A stretch of DNA of 64,000 nt from Roseburia sp. 499 (GCF_001940225.2 NZ_CP135164.1:1178001-1242000), one strand, 5' to 3'; shown: positions 44,423-55,577, counted from the first letter of the stretch. The notes: generated by a model from the sequence alone, not told the origin. Translations and numbers: made by a program.

Positions 44423-45151
44423 TTGAAAAACATATTTAAGAAAAATCAGATTATTATTACGGCATTGGCACTAATGATAGCAGTAGCAGGGTACTTACAG
44501 TATACCGGAACACAGAGTGACGACAAAGTTGCAAAGGAAGCAAGTGCAGATTTAAGTGATACTACATATGAAATTTCAGATGAGGAATTTAGCGCAGATG
44601 ATATTTTTACAGAAGAGGAGGAAGCAACGGCACAGACGGAAGCACAGGCAGATGCACAGACGGAAGAAGCACCGTTGGGGATTCAGACAGGAGAGGATAT
44701 TGCAGCACAGAATGAACAAGAGGCAGCAGAGAATCCGGGCGAAGCAGTTCTTACCAGTAATTCTATAGAAAATGTGAACTTTGCGGCAGAAGTAAAGTTG
44801 AACCGAGAGCAGGTGCGTTCCCAGAACAAGGAAACGTTGTTAGAGATTATCAATAATACCAATATTTCAGAAGAACAAAAACAGGCGGCGATTGATGCAA
44901 TGGTTGCTATGACAGATATTGCAGAAAGGGAAAATGCAGCGGAGATGCTTTTAGAGGCGAAAGGATTTACTGATGTAGTGGTAAGCATTACCGATGACAA
45001 TGCGGATGTAGTGTTGAATATGGGTCAGGTAACGGATGCAAAGCGTGCCCAGATAGAAGATATTGTAAAGCGTAAGACTAATATAACTCCCGAAAATATT
45101 ATTATTACACCGATTCAGGGAAGTGCTACAGAAACAACTACAGAAGAGTGA
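44423..45151 (+). CDS. spoIIIAH: Stage III sporulation protein AH
   Basis: SpoIIIAH pairs with forespore SpoIIQ to zip the two membranes. The start is TTG 44423, 7 nt after GGAGGG. The 242-residue protein has one membrane helix (about 8-24), a long acidic Ala/Gln/Glu-rich linker (about 35-110) and a C-terminal YscJ-like domain (about 125-238; REQVRSQNKETLLEIINN, then AEMLLEAKGFTDVVVSI). The last gene of the operon is followed by the deoB promoter; no terminator was seen. Confidence 0.95.
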   Translation: MKNIFKKNQIIITALALMIAVAGYLQYTGTQSDDKVAKEASADLSDTTYEISDEEFSADDIFTEEEEATAQTEAQADAQTEEAPLGIQTGEDIAAQNEQEAAENPGEAVLTSNSIENVNFAAEVKLNREQVRSQNKETLLEIINNTNISEEQKQAAIDAMVAMTDIAERENAAEMLLEAKGFTDVVVSITDDNADVVLNMGQVTDAKRAQIEDIVKRKTNITPENIIITPIQGSATETTTEE

Positions 45152-45161
45152 GGGAAAGAAC

Positions 45162-45190
45162 TTGCATCAAAGGCCAAAAGGTATTATGAT
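45162..45190 (+). promoter_or_regulatory. Promoter of deoB
   Basis: TTGCAT (45162-45167), 17-nt spacer, TATGAT (45185-45190), 56 bp before the deoB start. Confidence 0.6.
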
Positions 45191-45245
45191 AAGTATGACT
45201 TATGAGAATAATAAGGAATATGGTTGATAGATACAGGAGGTCTTT

Positions 45246-46403
45246 ATGAAAAGAGTTTTTTTGATTGTATTGGATAGTGTTGGAATTGGTGAAATGCCGG
45301 ATGCAGAAGCTTTTGGGGATGAAGGAAGCAATACCTTAAAGGCAGCTTCTAAGGATAAGCATTTTGCTATGTCCAATATGAGAAAATTAGGACTATTTAA
45401 CATTGATGGTGTAGACATTGGAGAAAAGGAAGCGCAGCCACAGGGAGCTTTTGCAAGAATGACAGAAAAGTCCATGGGAAAAGATACTACCATTGGGCAC
45501 TGGGAGATTGCAGGGATAATTTCGGAGGCACCGTTGCCAACTTATCCGGAGGGATTTCCACAGGAAATCATAGAAGAATTCTCAAGAAAAACAGGACATG
45601 GCGTTTTATGCAATAAGCCGTATTCCGGTACAGAGGTAATTAAGGATTTCGGCGAGCAGCATATAAAAACAGGGGATTTGATTGTGTATACTTCGGCCGA
45701 TTCTGTATTTCAGGTGGCTGCCCATGAAGATATTGTACCGGTAGAACAGTTGTATGAATATTGTCAGATAGCCAGAAATATGCTTGTTGGAAAGCATGGT
45801 GTGGGAAGAGTGATTGCGCGTCCTTTTGAAGGAGAGCCGGGAGCATTCGTAAGAACAAGTCGACGTCATGATTTCTCATTAGAGCCACCGAAAGTAACCA
45901 TGTTGGATCAGTTGAAGGAAGCTGGTTACGAGGTTCTTGGAGTTGGAAAAATCTTTGATATTTTTGCGGGAAAAAGCATTACCGACTATGTAAGAACTAC
46001 CGGAAATCCAGACGGTATCGATAAAACGTTAGAATATATGGAACGGGATTTTGAAGGGCTTTGTTTCGTAAATTTGGTGGATTATGATATGCTGTATGGT
46101 CATCGAAATGACGTGGAAGGCTATGCGAAGGCATTGACTTATTTTGATGAGCGTTTACCGGAGATTCTTGGTAAGCTTAGGGAAGATGATATTCTCATGA
46201 TTACAGCTGACCATGGTTGTGACCCATCTACGCCATCTACCGATCATTCCAGAGAGTATACGCCTTTGGTAATGTATGGAAATAATATTCCGGCTGGAAA
46301 GAACTTTGGTACCAGAAGCACTTTTTCCGATATTGGAGCAACAGTGTTAAATTATTTCGGAGTAGAGAAGCAGATTGCAGGAGAAAGTCTGGTTATGTTT
46401 TAA
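45246..46403 (+). CDS. deoB: Phosphopentomutase
   Basis: DeoB interconverts (deoxy)ribose 1-phosphate and 5-phosphate in nucleoside salvage. The 385-residue alkaline-phosphatase-superfamily protein has the metal motif VLDSVGIGEMPDA at the N-terminus and the catalytic Thr in GKDTTIGHWEIAG (residue about 85). The C-terminal metal ligands are in NLVDYDMLYGHRND, ITADHGCDPSTPSTDHSREY and TFSDIGATV. The ribosome site is CAGGAGGTC. It is transcribed alone, between its own promoter and terminator. Confidence 0.97.
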   Translation: MKRVFLIVLDSVGIGEMPDAEAFGDEGSNTLKAASKDKHFAMSNMRKLGLFNIDGVDIGEKEAQPQGAFARMTEKSMGKDTTIGHWEIAGIISEAPLPTYPEGFPQEIIEEFSRKTGHGVLCNKPYSGTEVIKDFGEQHIKTGDLIVYTSADSVFQVAAHEDIVPVEQLYEYCQIARNMLVGKHGVGRVIARPFEGEPGAFVRTSRRHDFSLEPPKVTMLDQLKEAGYEVLGVGKIFDIFAGKSITDYVRTTGNPDGIDKTLEYMERDFEGLCFVNLVDYDMLYGHRNDVEGYAKALTYFDERLPEILGKLREDDILMITADHGCDPSTPSTDHSREYTPLVMYGNNIPAGKNFGTRSTFSDIGATVLNYFGVEKQIAGESLVMF

Positions 46404-46437
46404 GTGAAATGAAAACGAAAAAGTGTAATAGTTAGAG

Positions 46438-46467
46438 AGACTGGTTGAGTTATCTGCCAGTCTTTTT
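46438..46467 (+). terminator. Terminator of deoB
   Basis: The stem AGACTGG / CCAGTCT has a 12-nt loop and is followed by T6. Intergenic repeat copy 2 begins at once after it. Confidence 0.8.
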
Positions 46468-46469
46468 TA

Positions 46470-46508
46470 TATCCTAGGAAAGACCTTGTTGCATTAAAGA
46501 GTGATAAT
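46470..46508. repeat. Intergenic repeat, copy 2 (left half only)
   Basis: TATCCTAGGAAAG followed by ACCTTGTTGCATTAAAG matches the left arm and core of the copies at 39941 and 53078, again right behind a terminator T-run. The expected right arm (CTTTCCTAGGATA) is not found in the following 60 bases, so the copy is truncated or decayed. Confidence 0.75.
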
Positions 46509-46530
46509 TTAGCGGTTCATTAGCACTTGT

Positions 46531-46690
46531 AATACAAAAGAAGTATGGTGAAATTTATAAAAAATAGAAAAAAACAAAAAAGAAATCCATCTAAAAAAAG
46601 GCTTCTTTTTTTGTGAAAATATAAAAAATAAAAATACAATAAACATTTCTAACAAAAGTATAAAAAATATAAAAAAAATATGTATTGAAT
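46531..46690. other. A-tract-rich segment upstream of the ATP synthase promoter
   Basis: The stretch is almost pure A/T with repeated A5-A9 tracts on the + strand, and one hairpin-like AAAGAA...TTCTTT. No gene is seen. Such tracts bend DNA and can act as UP elements, but the promoter begins only at 46741. Confidence 0.5.
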
Positions 46691-46740
46691 GCACAAAAAA
46701 AAAGACGAATTTCCAATTATTTTGAAAGTCAAACTAATAA

Positions 46741-46769
46741 TTGACAATAATTTAACATGGGATTAAATT
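46741..46769 (+). promoter_or_regulatory. Promoter of the atp operon
   Basis: TTGACA (46741-46746), 17-nt spacer, TAAATT (46764-46769), 87 bp before atpB. Confidence 0.7.
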
Positions 46770-46856
46770 AGATGAAGAAATTACCATGGCAGTGTGATTT
46801 TGTACGGATACCGTCAGCCGTCAGAACTGCCATTAGGTGGAAAGGAAGTGAATATA

Positions 46857-47546
46857 ATGGATGCTTTCGTAGAATCGCTGTTAGAGGAACTGAACTGTGA
46901 AACAGTCTTTACGATTCCATTATTTGGTGGAATTCCAGTATCTGAGGCAGTGGTAGTTACCTGGATTATTATGGCAGGGCTCACTGTTGTAGCCTTTTTG
47001 CTCACCAGAAATTTGAGCGTAGAACAGCCGGGGCGAAGGCAGCTGATTGTAGAAACAGCCGTGGAAGGTGCATATGGATTTTTCAATGACACCATGGGAG
47101 GACTAGGAAAGGAATATATTCCATATTTAAGTGCTGTTGCTCTCTACATAGGAATTTCCAATCTGATAGGATTGATTGGATTTAAGCCTCCCACCAAGGA
47201 CTTGAATATTACCGCTGCATTGGCAATTATGAGTATTGTATTGATTGAAGTTGCCGGTGTGCGCAAGAAGGGAATGAAGAAATGGCTTAAGAGCTTTGCA
47301 GAGCCGGTGCCAATCATTTTGCCAATTAATATTCTGGAGATTTTTATCAGACCTTTGTCATTATGTATGCGACTTTTTGGTAATGTCTTAGGCGCATTCG
47401 TAGTTATGGAACTGATAAAATTATTAGTACCCGTTGTGGTACCAGTGGCATTCAGCTGCTATTTTGATATTTTTGACGGTTTAATACAAGCCTATGTGTT
47501 TGTATTCCTTACATCATTATTTATGAAAGAAGCTATTGAAGAATAA
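46857..47546 (+). CDS. atpB: F-type ATP synthase subunit a
   Basis: Subunit a forms the stator side of the ion channel against the c ring. The start at 46857 has GGAAAGGAAGTG in front; the frame opens 63 bp earlier. The 229-residue protein has five or six helices. The essential Arg lies in RPLSLCMRLFGNVLGAFVVM near residues 160-175, and the C-terminal helix carries GLIQAYVFVFLTSLFM. The operon has no atpI ahead of it. Confidence 0.95.
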   Translation: MDAFVESLLEELNCETVFTIPLFGGIPVSEAVVVTWIIMAGLTVVAFLLTRNLSVEQPGRRQLIVETAVEGAYGFFNDTMGGLGKEYIPYLSAVALYIGISNLIGLIGFKPPTKDLNITAALAIMSIVLIEVAGVRKKGMKKWLKSFAEPVPIILPINILEIFIRPLSLCMRLFGNVLGAFVVMELIKLLVPVVVPVAFSCYFDIFDGLIQAYVFVFLTSLFMKEAIEE

Positions 47547-47567
47547 GAAGAAAAGGAGCATATGATT

Positions 47568-47792
47568 ATGAATACAATTATCGCTATTGGAGCAGGAATC
47601 GCAGTTTTAACAGGAATCGGAGCAGGAATCGGAATCGGTGTTGCAACCGCTAAGGCAACAGATGCCATTGCAAGACAGCCGGAAGCAGAAGGTAAAATCA
47701 GTAAAGCATTATTATTAGGATGTGCCCTTGCAGAAGCAACCGCTATTTATGGTTTTGTTATCGCATTGCTTATTATCATGTTCTTAAAATAA
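47568..47792 (+). CDS. atpE: F-type ATP synthase subunit c
   Basis: The 74-residue hairpin protein is chosen from ATG 47568 because AGGAG lies 9 nt before it; ATG 47562 is only 3 nt away. Helix 1 is Gly-rich ([20 protein letters not shown]), the loop has the conserved RQPEA, and helix 2 carries the ion-binding Glu in [13 protein letters not shown]. By comparison with the Na+ enzyme of Ilyobacter, the Gln in helix 1 and the Ser after Glu are replaced by Ile and Ala, so proton coupling is more likely. Confidence 0.95.
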   Translation: MNTIIAIGAGIAVLTGIGAGIGIGVATAKATDAIARQPEAEGKISKALLLGCALAEATAIYGFVIALLIIMFLK

Positions 47793-47816
47793 AAACAGAA
47801 GAAAGGCGGCGGTAAC

Positions 47817-48266
47817 ATGCTGAGTTTAAATGTTTGGAATCTGCTGTTTACGGTAATCAATGTACTGGTATTGTATCTGTTAATGAAAAAGTTTTTGTTT
47901 AAGCCTGTGTTGGCAGTCTTAGAAAAAAGAAAAGAAATGATTGCGTCTAATATGGAAGAAGCAAGAAAGAGCCAGCAGGAAGCGGAAGAGTTAAAAACTG
48001 ATTATGAAGAGAGAATTTCTGTGGCAAAGGAAGAAGCACAGAAAATCGTACATAGTGCAAGAGAGCTGGCAGAACAGGAAAGAGCAGGAATTCTGGAAAA
48101 GACCAGAATAGAATCAGAGCAGATGATAGAAAAGGCAAAGGCTGCAATTGCTTCAGAACAGGAAAAGGCACAGCAGGAGGCAAAGGAAGAAATTGCCAAA
48201 CTTGCGGTATTGGCTGCAAGAAAAATTATAGAAGCAGGTGATGCCAATGACACAGACAGCTATTAA
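47817..48266 (+). CDS. atpF: F-type ATP synthase subunit b
   Basis: The 149-residue protein has one N-terminal membrane helix (about 6-24, LLFTVINVLVLYLLM) and a long charged coiled coil with many Glu, Lys and Ala, ending in KLAVLAARKIIEAGD. It forms the peripheral stalk. It overlaps atpH by 20 bp. Confidence 0.95.
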   Translation: MLSLNVWNLLFTVINVLVLYLLMKKFLFKPVLAVLEKRKEMIASNMEEARKSQQEAEELKTDYEERISVAKEEAQKIVHSARELAEQERAGILEKTRIESEQMIEKAKAAIASEQEKAQQEAKEEIAKLAVLAARKIIEAGDANDTDSY

Positions 48267-48750
48267 TTATGCGAAGGCACTTCATGAACTGAATATCAGT
48301 AGGGAAAGCATGCGTACAGTAGAGGAGATAATAAAAACAGTTCCTACTGTTAGTGAAGTGTTAGAAGCCCCGATAATTTCAAAGGAAGAAAAGAGGCGTG
48401 TGACAGACCGGATTTTCCCGGAGGAGACAAGGTCTTTTATTAAACTTTTGTGTGATTATGACAGGGCAGATCAGCTTTTGAATATCTGTGAGGCATATGA
48501 AATAGAATACAGACGTATTCATCATATTTTAAAGGCTGAAATTTATTCAGCAAAGCCTCTGGGTGATGAGAAAAAGCAGGAAATTGAGAAGTTTTTACAG
48601 GAAAAATATCCTGATATGACATGTCAGTTATCCTATGAGATTGAAAAAAAATTGATGGGAGGAACCCTTATTAAGGCTGGAAACATGGAATATGATAACA
48701 GCTACGAGGGACGTTTGCATCAATTGGAATTAAAATTAACCGGGAGGTGA
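48247..48750 (+). CDS. atpH: F-type ATP synthase subunit delta
   Basis: The 167-residue stalk protein starts [18 protein letters not shown], the usual delta N-terminus. ATG 48247 is preferred over GTG 48238 because CAGGTGA lies 5 nt before it. The C-terminal part carries the conserved [16 protein letters not shown]. The stop overlaps the ribosome site of atpA. Confidence 0.93.
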   Translation: MTQTAINYAKALHELNISRESMRTVEEIIKTVPTVSEVLEAPIISKEEKRRVTDRIFPEETRSFIKLLCDYDRADQLLNICEAYEIEYRRIHHILKAEIYSAKPLGDEKKQEIEKFLQEKYPDMTCQLSYEIEKKLMGGTLIKAGNMEYDNSYEGRLHQLELKLTGR

Positions 48751-48755
48751 AAGCG

Positions 48756-50267
48756 GTGAGTGCAATCAGCGCATCAGATATTATTTCCATTATTAAAAGC
48801 GAAATTGAGCACTATGACTGGGAAAAAGAAGGACAGGAAACAGGTAAGGTTATCTGGGTCGGTGACGGAATTGCAACAGTATATGGAATTGACCATGCTG
48901 TATACGGTGAAATCGTCGTTTTTGAAAATGGATTAAAAGGTATGGTACAGGATATCAGAAGAAACGAAATTGGATGTATTCTGTTTGGAAAAGATACCGG
49001 AATCAAGGAAGGAACGAAGGTTGTTCGGACAAAAAAAAGAGCAGGTATTCCGGTGGGAGATGCCTATATAGGAAGAATTATCAATGCTCTTGGTGAGCCA
49101 ATCGATGGAAAGGGAGAAATCAAGTCGGAAGAGTATCGCCCAATGGAACAGGACGCTCCTGGAATTTTAGAGCGTAAGTCTGTAAATACACCAATGGAAA
49201 CGGGAATTCTTGCGATTGATTCTATGTTTCCGATTGGACGTGGACAGCGTGAATTGATTATTGGTGATAGACAGACTGGTAAGACTGCAATTGCTATTGA
49301 TACTATTTTAAACCAGAAGGGAAAAGATGTTATCTGCGTTTATGTGGCAATCGGTCAGAAGGCATCCAGTGTTGCTAAGATAGTATCCACATTACAGCAA
49401 CATGATGCTATGGACTACACGATTGTACTTTCTTCCACAGCAAGTGATCCGGCGTCTTTACAGTATGTTGCCCCATATGCAGGTACCGCATTGGCAGAAT
49501 ACTTTATGTATAAAGGTAAGGATGTGCTAATCATATATGATGATTTATCCAAGCATGCGGTAGCATATCGAGCATTATCCTTGTTATTGGAACGTTCTCC
49601 GGGACGTGAAGCATATCCGGGAGATGTATTCTATCTTCATTCCAGACTTCTGGAGCGTTCTAGTCGTCTGAGTGATGAGTTGGGTGGTGGTTCTATTACA
49701 GCACTGCCGATTATTGAAACACAGGCAGGAGACTTATCAGCCTATATTCCGACTAATGTAATTTCTATTACAGATGGTCAGATTTTCTTAGAGAGTGATT
49801 TGTTTTTCTCTGGTATGAGACCGGCAGTAAATGTAGGTCTTTCGGTATCTCGTGTAGGTGGAGCCGCACAGACCAAGGCAATGAAAAAAGCAACCGGAAG
49901 TATACGTATCGATTTGGCCCAGTTCCGTGAAATGGAAGTATTTACTCAGTTTAGTTCCGATTTGGATGAAAGTACCAAGGAACAGTTAGCACACGGAAAA
50001 GTTTTGATGGAGTTACTAAAACAGCCGTTGTGTCATCCAATGAGTATGGCAGAGCAGGTAATTACCCTTTGTGTGGCAAATAGAGGTATTTTAGATGAGG
50101 TTCCAGTGCCGAAGGTAAAGGAAACACAGATGAATCTATTAGCTCACATGGCAGATGCTCATCCGGAATTGGTAAAAGAGATTACGGAACAGAAGGTGCT
50201 GACAGATGAGACAGCGGAAAAAATCATAGTAGCTGCGAAGGAATATGTGCAGACAGCAGGAATATAA
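48756..50267 (+). CDS. atpA: F-type ATP synthase subunit alpha
   Basis: The 503-residue alpha subunit starts at GTG 48756, 5 nt after GGGAGGTGA; GTG 48747 lies in the ribosome site itself. Walker [14 protein letters not shown] is at about residue 169. The family motif [20 protein letters not shown] follows, then the Arg finger region [17 protein letters not shown]. It belongs to the catalytic hexamer, with non-catalytic nucleotide sites. Confidence 0.97.
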   Translation: MSAISASDIISIIKSEIEHYDWEKEGQETGKVIWVGDGIATVYGIDHAVYGEIVVFENGLKGMVQDIRRNEIGCILFGKDTGIKEGTKVVRTKKRAGIPVGDAYIGRIINALGEPIDGKGEIKSEEYRPMEQDAPGILERKSVNTPMETGILAIDSMFPIGRGQRELIIGDRQTGKTAIAIDTILNQKGKDVICVYVAIGQKASSVAKIVSTLQQHDAMDYTIVLSSTASDPASLQYVAPYAGTALAEYFMYKGKDVLIIYDDLSKHAVAYRALSLLLERSPGREAYPGDVFYLHSRLLERSSRLSDELGGGSITALPIIETQAGDLSAYIPTNVISITDGQIFLESDLFFSGMRPAVNVGLSVSRVGGAAQTKAMKKATGSIRIDLAQFREMEVFTQFSSDLDESTKEQLAHGKVLMELLKQPLCHPMSMAEQVITLCVANRGILDEVPVPKVKETQMNLLAHMADAHPELVKEITEQKVLTDETAEKIIVAAKEYVQTAGI

Positions 50268-50282
50268 GGATGGTGAGGAAAG

Positions 50283-52602
<2,320 letters not shown>

Positions 52603-52612
52603 GAGTGGTTTC

Positions 52613-53023
52613 ATGAATACATTCTTTTTAAAGGTAATTGCAGCAGACCATACTTTTTTTCAGGGAAAATGTCAGGCATTGACAGTTCCGGCAATTGATG
52701 GTGAAAAAGGAATTCTTCCTCACCATGAGGATATGGTAATTGCAGTAAATGATGGTGAAATCCGTGTGACAGCAGAAGATGGCACTGTACATATTGGTAT
52801 TGTAGGAATGGGATTTGTGCAGATTATCAATAACCGTGTGACTTTATTGGTAGAAACAGCAGAAAGACCGGAGGATATTGATGCCAGAAGAGCAAAAGAG
52901 GCTCAAGAACGTGCCATGGAGCAGATGCGACAGAAGCAGAGCATACAGGAATTTCATCATTCCCAGGCATCTCTGGCACGTGCAATGTCAAGATTAAAGG
53001 CTACAAGTAAATATAATCAGTAA
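52613..53023 (+). CDS. atpC: F-type ATP synthase subunit epsilon
   Basis: The 136-residue protein has the N-terminal beta sandwich (VPAIDGEKGILPHHEDMVIAV) and a C-terminal helical hairpin (about 85-135) rich in Arg, Ala and Gln. Epsilon regulates the motor. It is the last gene of atpBEFHAGDC and is followed by a terminator. Confidence 0.94.
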   Translation: MNTFFLKVIAADHTFFQGKCQALTVPAIDGEKGILPHHEDMVIAVNDGEIRVTAEDGTVHIGIVGMGFVQIINNRVTLLVETAERPEDIDARRAKEAQERAMEQMRQKQSIQEFHHSQASLARAMSRLKATSKYNQ

Positions 53024-53043
53024 TGAGATAAAAGAAAGGCGTT

Positions 53044-53076
53044 TGTGAGAGTGAAAAGCTCTTACAGGCGTTTTTT
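53044..53076 (+). terminator. Terminator of the atp operon
   Basis: The stem TGTGAGAG / CTCTTACA (one wobble) has a 7-nt loop, then GGCG and T6. Repeat copy 3 overlaps the T-run. Confidence 0.65.
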
Positions 53077-53153
53077 ATATCATAGGAAAGACCTTGTTGT
53101 ATTAAAGTGTAAAAGTATAAAAGTATATGAATTTCCTATGATATAAAAAACGC
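53068..53153. repeat. Intergenic palindromic repeat, copy 3
   Basis: A perfect 22-bp inverted repeat (53068-53089 with 53132-53153; core TATCATAGGAAA / TTTCCTATGATA) extends outward through six T/A pairs and GCG/CGC. The core GACCTTGTTGTATTAAAG agrees with the copies at 39941 and 46470. It sits on the T-run of the atpC terminator. Confidence 0.85.
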
Positions 53154-53240
53154 TCCGCTAAGGATGCGCAGCTCGCGGAGAGGAAATTAGCCGTAAACGG
53201 CACCACTCGCGCGCGAAAGAGTCCGACGAGCGGACTCTTT
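53149..53240. other. GC-rich structured segment, possible non-coding RNA
   Basis: In AT-rich surroundings this 90-bp stretch is GC-rich and can form three successive hairpins: CTCCGC / GCGGAG (53153-53180), GCCG-TAAA-CGGC (about 53190-53201) and AAAGAGTCCG-ACGAG-CGGACTCTTT (53216-53240). The last is terminator-like, being followed by GTT. No open frame is convincing. It directly joins repeat copy 3 and could be part of it. Confidence 0.5.
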
Positions 53241-53293
53241 GTTCTAACAAATGACAAGATTGTCAATAAAGTAATTAAAGTTACAAGGTTAGA

Positions 53294-53368
53294 AAAATGT
53301 GATAAAAATAACTTTTTATGATTATGAAAATGTGATAATAATAGAATATCAAGGTTGCAAAAATGTGA
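53294..53368. repeat. Three direct repeats at 33-bp spacing upstream of the DUF4143 ATPase gene
   Basis: AAAATGTGA occurs at 53294, 53327 and 53360, exactly 33 bp apart. The first and third copies also share the leading CAAGGTTxxAAAAATGTGA. The array ends about 50 bp before the ATPase start and may be a regulator-binding site. Confidence 0.65.
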
Positions 53369-53416
53369 ATATTAAAGTAATATAAGTACATAATATAGGG
53401 TGAACGGAGTGATATT

Positions 53417-54739
53417 ATGTATCGGAATGCATTGGAAAAACTTAAGAAATGGAAAGATAAAAAGCATAGACTACCATTGATTTTAATGGGTGCAAGGCAG
53501 GTTGGAAAAACATGGCTCATGAAAGAGTTTGGAGTACAGTGCTTTGAAGAAGTCTGCTATATTAATTTTGAAAATCCGGGGCAGGTAGCAGATATTTTCG
53601 AAGGTACCATTGTTCCATCAAGAATGATAGAGTTGTTGGGAGCATATCATGGAAAAAAAATAGAGCCGGAAAAAACATTGATTATATTTGATGAAATACA
53701 AGAGGTTCCAAGAGCGCTTACATCATTAAAATATTTTGCCGAAGAAGCACCAGAGTATGCGATTTGTTGTGCAGGCTCGCTGTTGGGTGTGACTTTGCAT
53801 GAAGGAACGTCTTTTCCGGTGGGAAAGGTTGATTTTATTACAATTAATCCACTTTCTTTTGACGAATTTCTTCTTGCAAATGGGGAAGAGATGTTAGTGG
53901 ATTGGACAAGGGAACATTATCAGGAAAAAATGCCGGAAATGTTATCGGAAAAATATTTGGATTATCTAAAAAAATATTTTATCATAGGCGGGATGCCTAC
54001 AGCAGTGTCCACGTGGCTTGAAACTAAGGATTTTTCAGAGGTGACAGAAAGACAGAGACGTCTATTGTTATCTTATGAAAATGATTTTTCAAAGCATGCT
54101 CCGGGAAATGTGGTTCCTAAAATTCATCATGTCTGGAATTCCATTCCATCTCAACTTGCAAAGGAAAATAAGAAATTTATTTATGGTCTGGCGAAGGAAG
54201 GTGCACGTGCAAGAGAGTATGAGGATGCTCTATTATGGCTGAAAGACAGTGGAATAGTACGAAGAGTAGGATTGGTAACAGGCGGAAGGCTTCCACTAAA
54301 GGGATATGAAGATTTAAAGGCTTTTAAGATATATCTTTTGGATGTAGGACTTTTGAGAACTTTATGTGAAATCGAACCGGAAATTATTTTAGATTCAGAG
54401 GCAGTGTTTAAGGAATTTATGGGAACACTTACAGAACAGTTTGTGCTTCAGGAACTTCAGGCAACAGAAGTTGCATCGAACATTTATTATTGGAGTGAAG
54501 GAGCAACATCAGAAGTTGATTATATTTTTTCCTATAAGAATCAGGTTATTCCGGTGGAAGCAAAGGCAGGTCTTTCTGTACATGCACAAAGTCTTAAGGT
54601 TTTTTGTAAAAAATATGAACCTAAAACAGCAATAAGAACTTCTTTAAAGCCGTTTCGCGTTGATAATGGACTTATTAATTTACCCTTATATCAATTATGG
54701 AATGTGAAAGCAATACTGGAGGCAGAGAGAAATTTATAG
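53417..54739 (+). CDS. AAA-type ATPase with DUF4143 domain
   Basis: The 440-residue protein has an N-terminal AAA domain (Walker A LMGARQVGKTWLMKEF near residue 22, Walker B TLIIFDEIQEVPRALTSLKY near residue 94, then the sensor CCAGSLLGV). The C-terminal DUF4143 region carries a PD-(D/E)xK-like motif (EVDYIF followed by PVEAKAG). Such proteins are widespread and often horizontally transferred, and their role is unknown. The ribosome site is CGGAGTGA. It has no obvious operon partner. Confidence 0.88.
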   Translation: MYRNALEKLKKWKDKKHRLPLILMGARQVGKTWLMKEFGVQCFEEVCYINFENPGQVADIFEGTIVPSRMIELLGAYHGKKIEPEKTLIIFDEIQEVPRALTSLKYFAEEAPEYAICCAGSLLGVTLHEGTSFPVGKVDFITINPLSFDEFLLANGEEMLVDWTREHYQEKMPEMLSEKYLDYLKKYFIIGGMPTAVSTWLETKDFSEVTERQRRLLLSYENDFSKHAPGNVVPKIHHVWNSIPSQLAKENKKFIYGLAKEGARAREYEDALLWLKDSGIVRRVGLVTGGRLPLKGYEDLKAFKIYLLDVGLLRTLCEIEPEIILDSEAVFKEFMGTLTEQFVLQELQATEVASNIYYWSEGATSEVDYIFSYKNQVIPVEAKAGLSVHAQSLKVFCKKYEPKTAIRTSLKPFRVDNGLINLPLYQLWNVKAILEAERNL

Positions 54740-54807
54740 AAAGTGAAAATATGGTAACAGATATTGTGCATCTAATTCTTTAATATTTTTTTTAAGTCAT
54801 TTTACAC

Positions 54808-54836
54808 TTGACAAATATATTTTTCTATAGTAACAT
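54808..54836 (+). promoter_or_regulatory. Promoter of the tetR gene
   Basis: TTGACA (54808-54813), 17-nt spacer, TAACAT (54831-54836). The operator palindrome begins inside the -10, so bound repressor would block RNA polymerase. Confidence 0.75.
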
Positions 54837-54850
54837 AACAGTGTTATGTT
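54832..54850. promoter_or_regulatory. TetR operator, site 1
   Basis: AACATAACA-G-TGTTATGTT is a perfect 9-bp inverted repeat with one central base. It overlaps the -10 of tetR. The same core ATAACAGTGTTAT is repeated at site 2, upstream of the ABC operon. Confidence 0.8.
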
Positions 54851-54880
54851 TTGCGCAACCATTTAATTGGAGGAAGAATC

Positions 54881-55489
54881 GTGAGAAACGAAAAGGAAAC
54901 AAAGGCAAAACTTCTTGCCAGTGCTAAGAAAGAATTTCTGGAAAAGGGATATATGCAGGCATCTTTACGAAACATCTGCAAAAATGCCGGAGTTACTACG
55001 GGAGCACTGTATTTTTTCTTTCAGGATAAAGAAGATTTATTTGCATCTCTGGTAGAGGAGCCTTTAAAACAATTATATGAGGTGATGGAAAAGCATTATG
55101 CAGAGGAAGAAGAACGGGTAAAGGAAGTCACGGGAAAAGAGATAGATATTGCAGATGATATATTGGCTGCGAATCAGATTATACATTATATGTATGTATA
55201 TTATGACGAATTTCAATTGATAATAAATCATTCCCAAGGGTCTCGATTTGAAAAGAGTGTTGAACGGTTAGTGGAAATATCAGAAAAACAGCTTCGTTTG
55301 ATGTCAGATGAGATATCGAAGGTAAAGGGTTGTGCGCGGATTGATGATAGTATCATCCACTGGTTTGCTCATATGCAGGTGGATATATTTTTACATGTCA
55401 TGAAGCATGAAAAATCCGAGAAAATAGCACAGCAACAAATAGAGAAAATGATAAAGGTTCTTATTTCAGGATGGTTTGCCATATTTTAG
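54881..55489 (+). CDS. TetR-family transcriptional regulator
   Basis: The start is GTG 54881 after TTGGAGGAAG; the TTG at 54851 is further upstream, next to the operator. The 202-residue protein has the TetR helix-turn-helix (about 8-55; KEFLEKGYMQASLRNICKNA, then GVTTGALYFFFQDKEDLF) and an unassigned helical ligand domain. Two copies of its presumed operator lie before its own gene and before the ABC exporter, so it likely represses both. The inducer is unknown. Confidence 0.9.
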   Translation: MRNEKETKAKLLASAKKEFLEKGYMQASLRNICKNAGVTTGALYFFFQDKEDLFASLVEEPLKQLYEVMEKHYAEEEERVKEVTGKEIDIADDILAANQIIHYMYVYYDEFQLIINHSQGSRFEKSVERLVEISEKQLRLMSDEISKVKGCARIDDSIIHWFAHMQVDIFLHVMKHEKSEKIAQQQIEKMIKVLISGWFAIF

Positions 55490-55503
55490 TAAGTGAAAAA
55501 GAA

Positions 55504-55541
55504 AGCTATGAGTGATGAAAGATAGCAAGGTACTCATAGCT
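55504..55541. terminator. Hairpin after tetR (weak terminator)
   Basis: The perfect 10-bp stem AGCTATGAGT / ACTCATAGCT has an 18-nt loop. On the + strand A7 follows, not T, so termination there is doubtful. Confidence 0.45.
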
Positions 55542-55552
55542 AAAAAAATGCC

Positions 55553-55577
55553 AATAAGATAACAGTGTTATGTTATT
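55553..55577. promoter_or_regulatory. TetR operator, site 2
   Basis: A 12-bp inverted repeat around one central base (AATAAGATAACA-G-TGTTATGTTATT, one mismatch) shares the central 13 bases with site 1. It lies 42 bp before the ABC ATPase start. Confidence 0.8.

Noticed and set aside
53294..53368. CRISPR array
   Set aside because: Only three short 9-bp repeats with longer, AT-rich and similar spacers, and no cas gene in the window.
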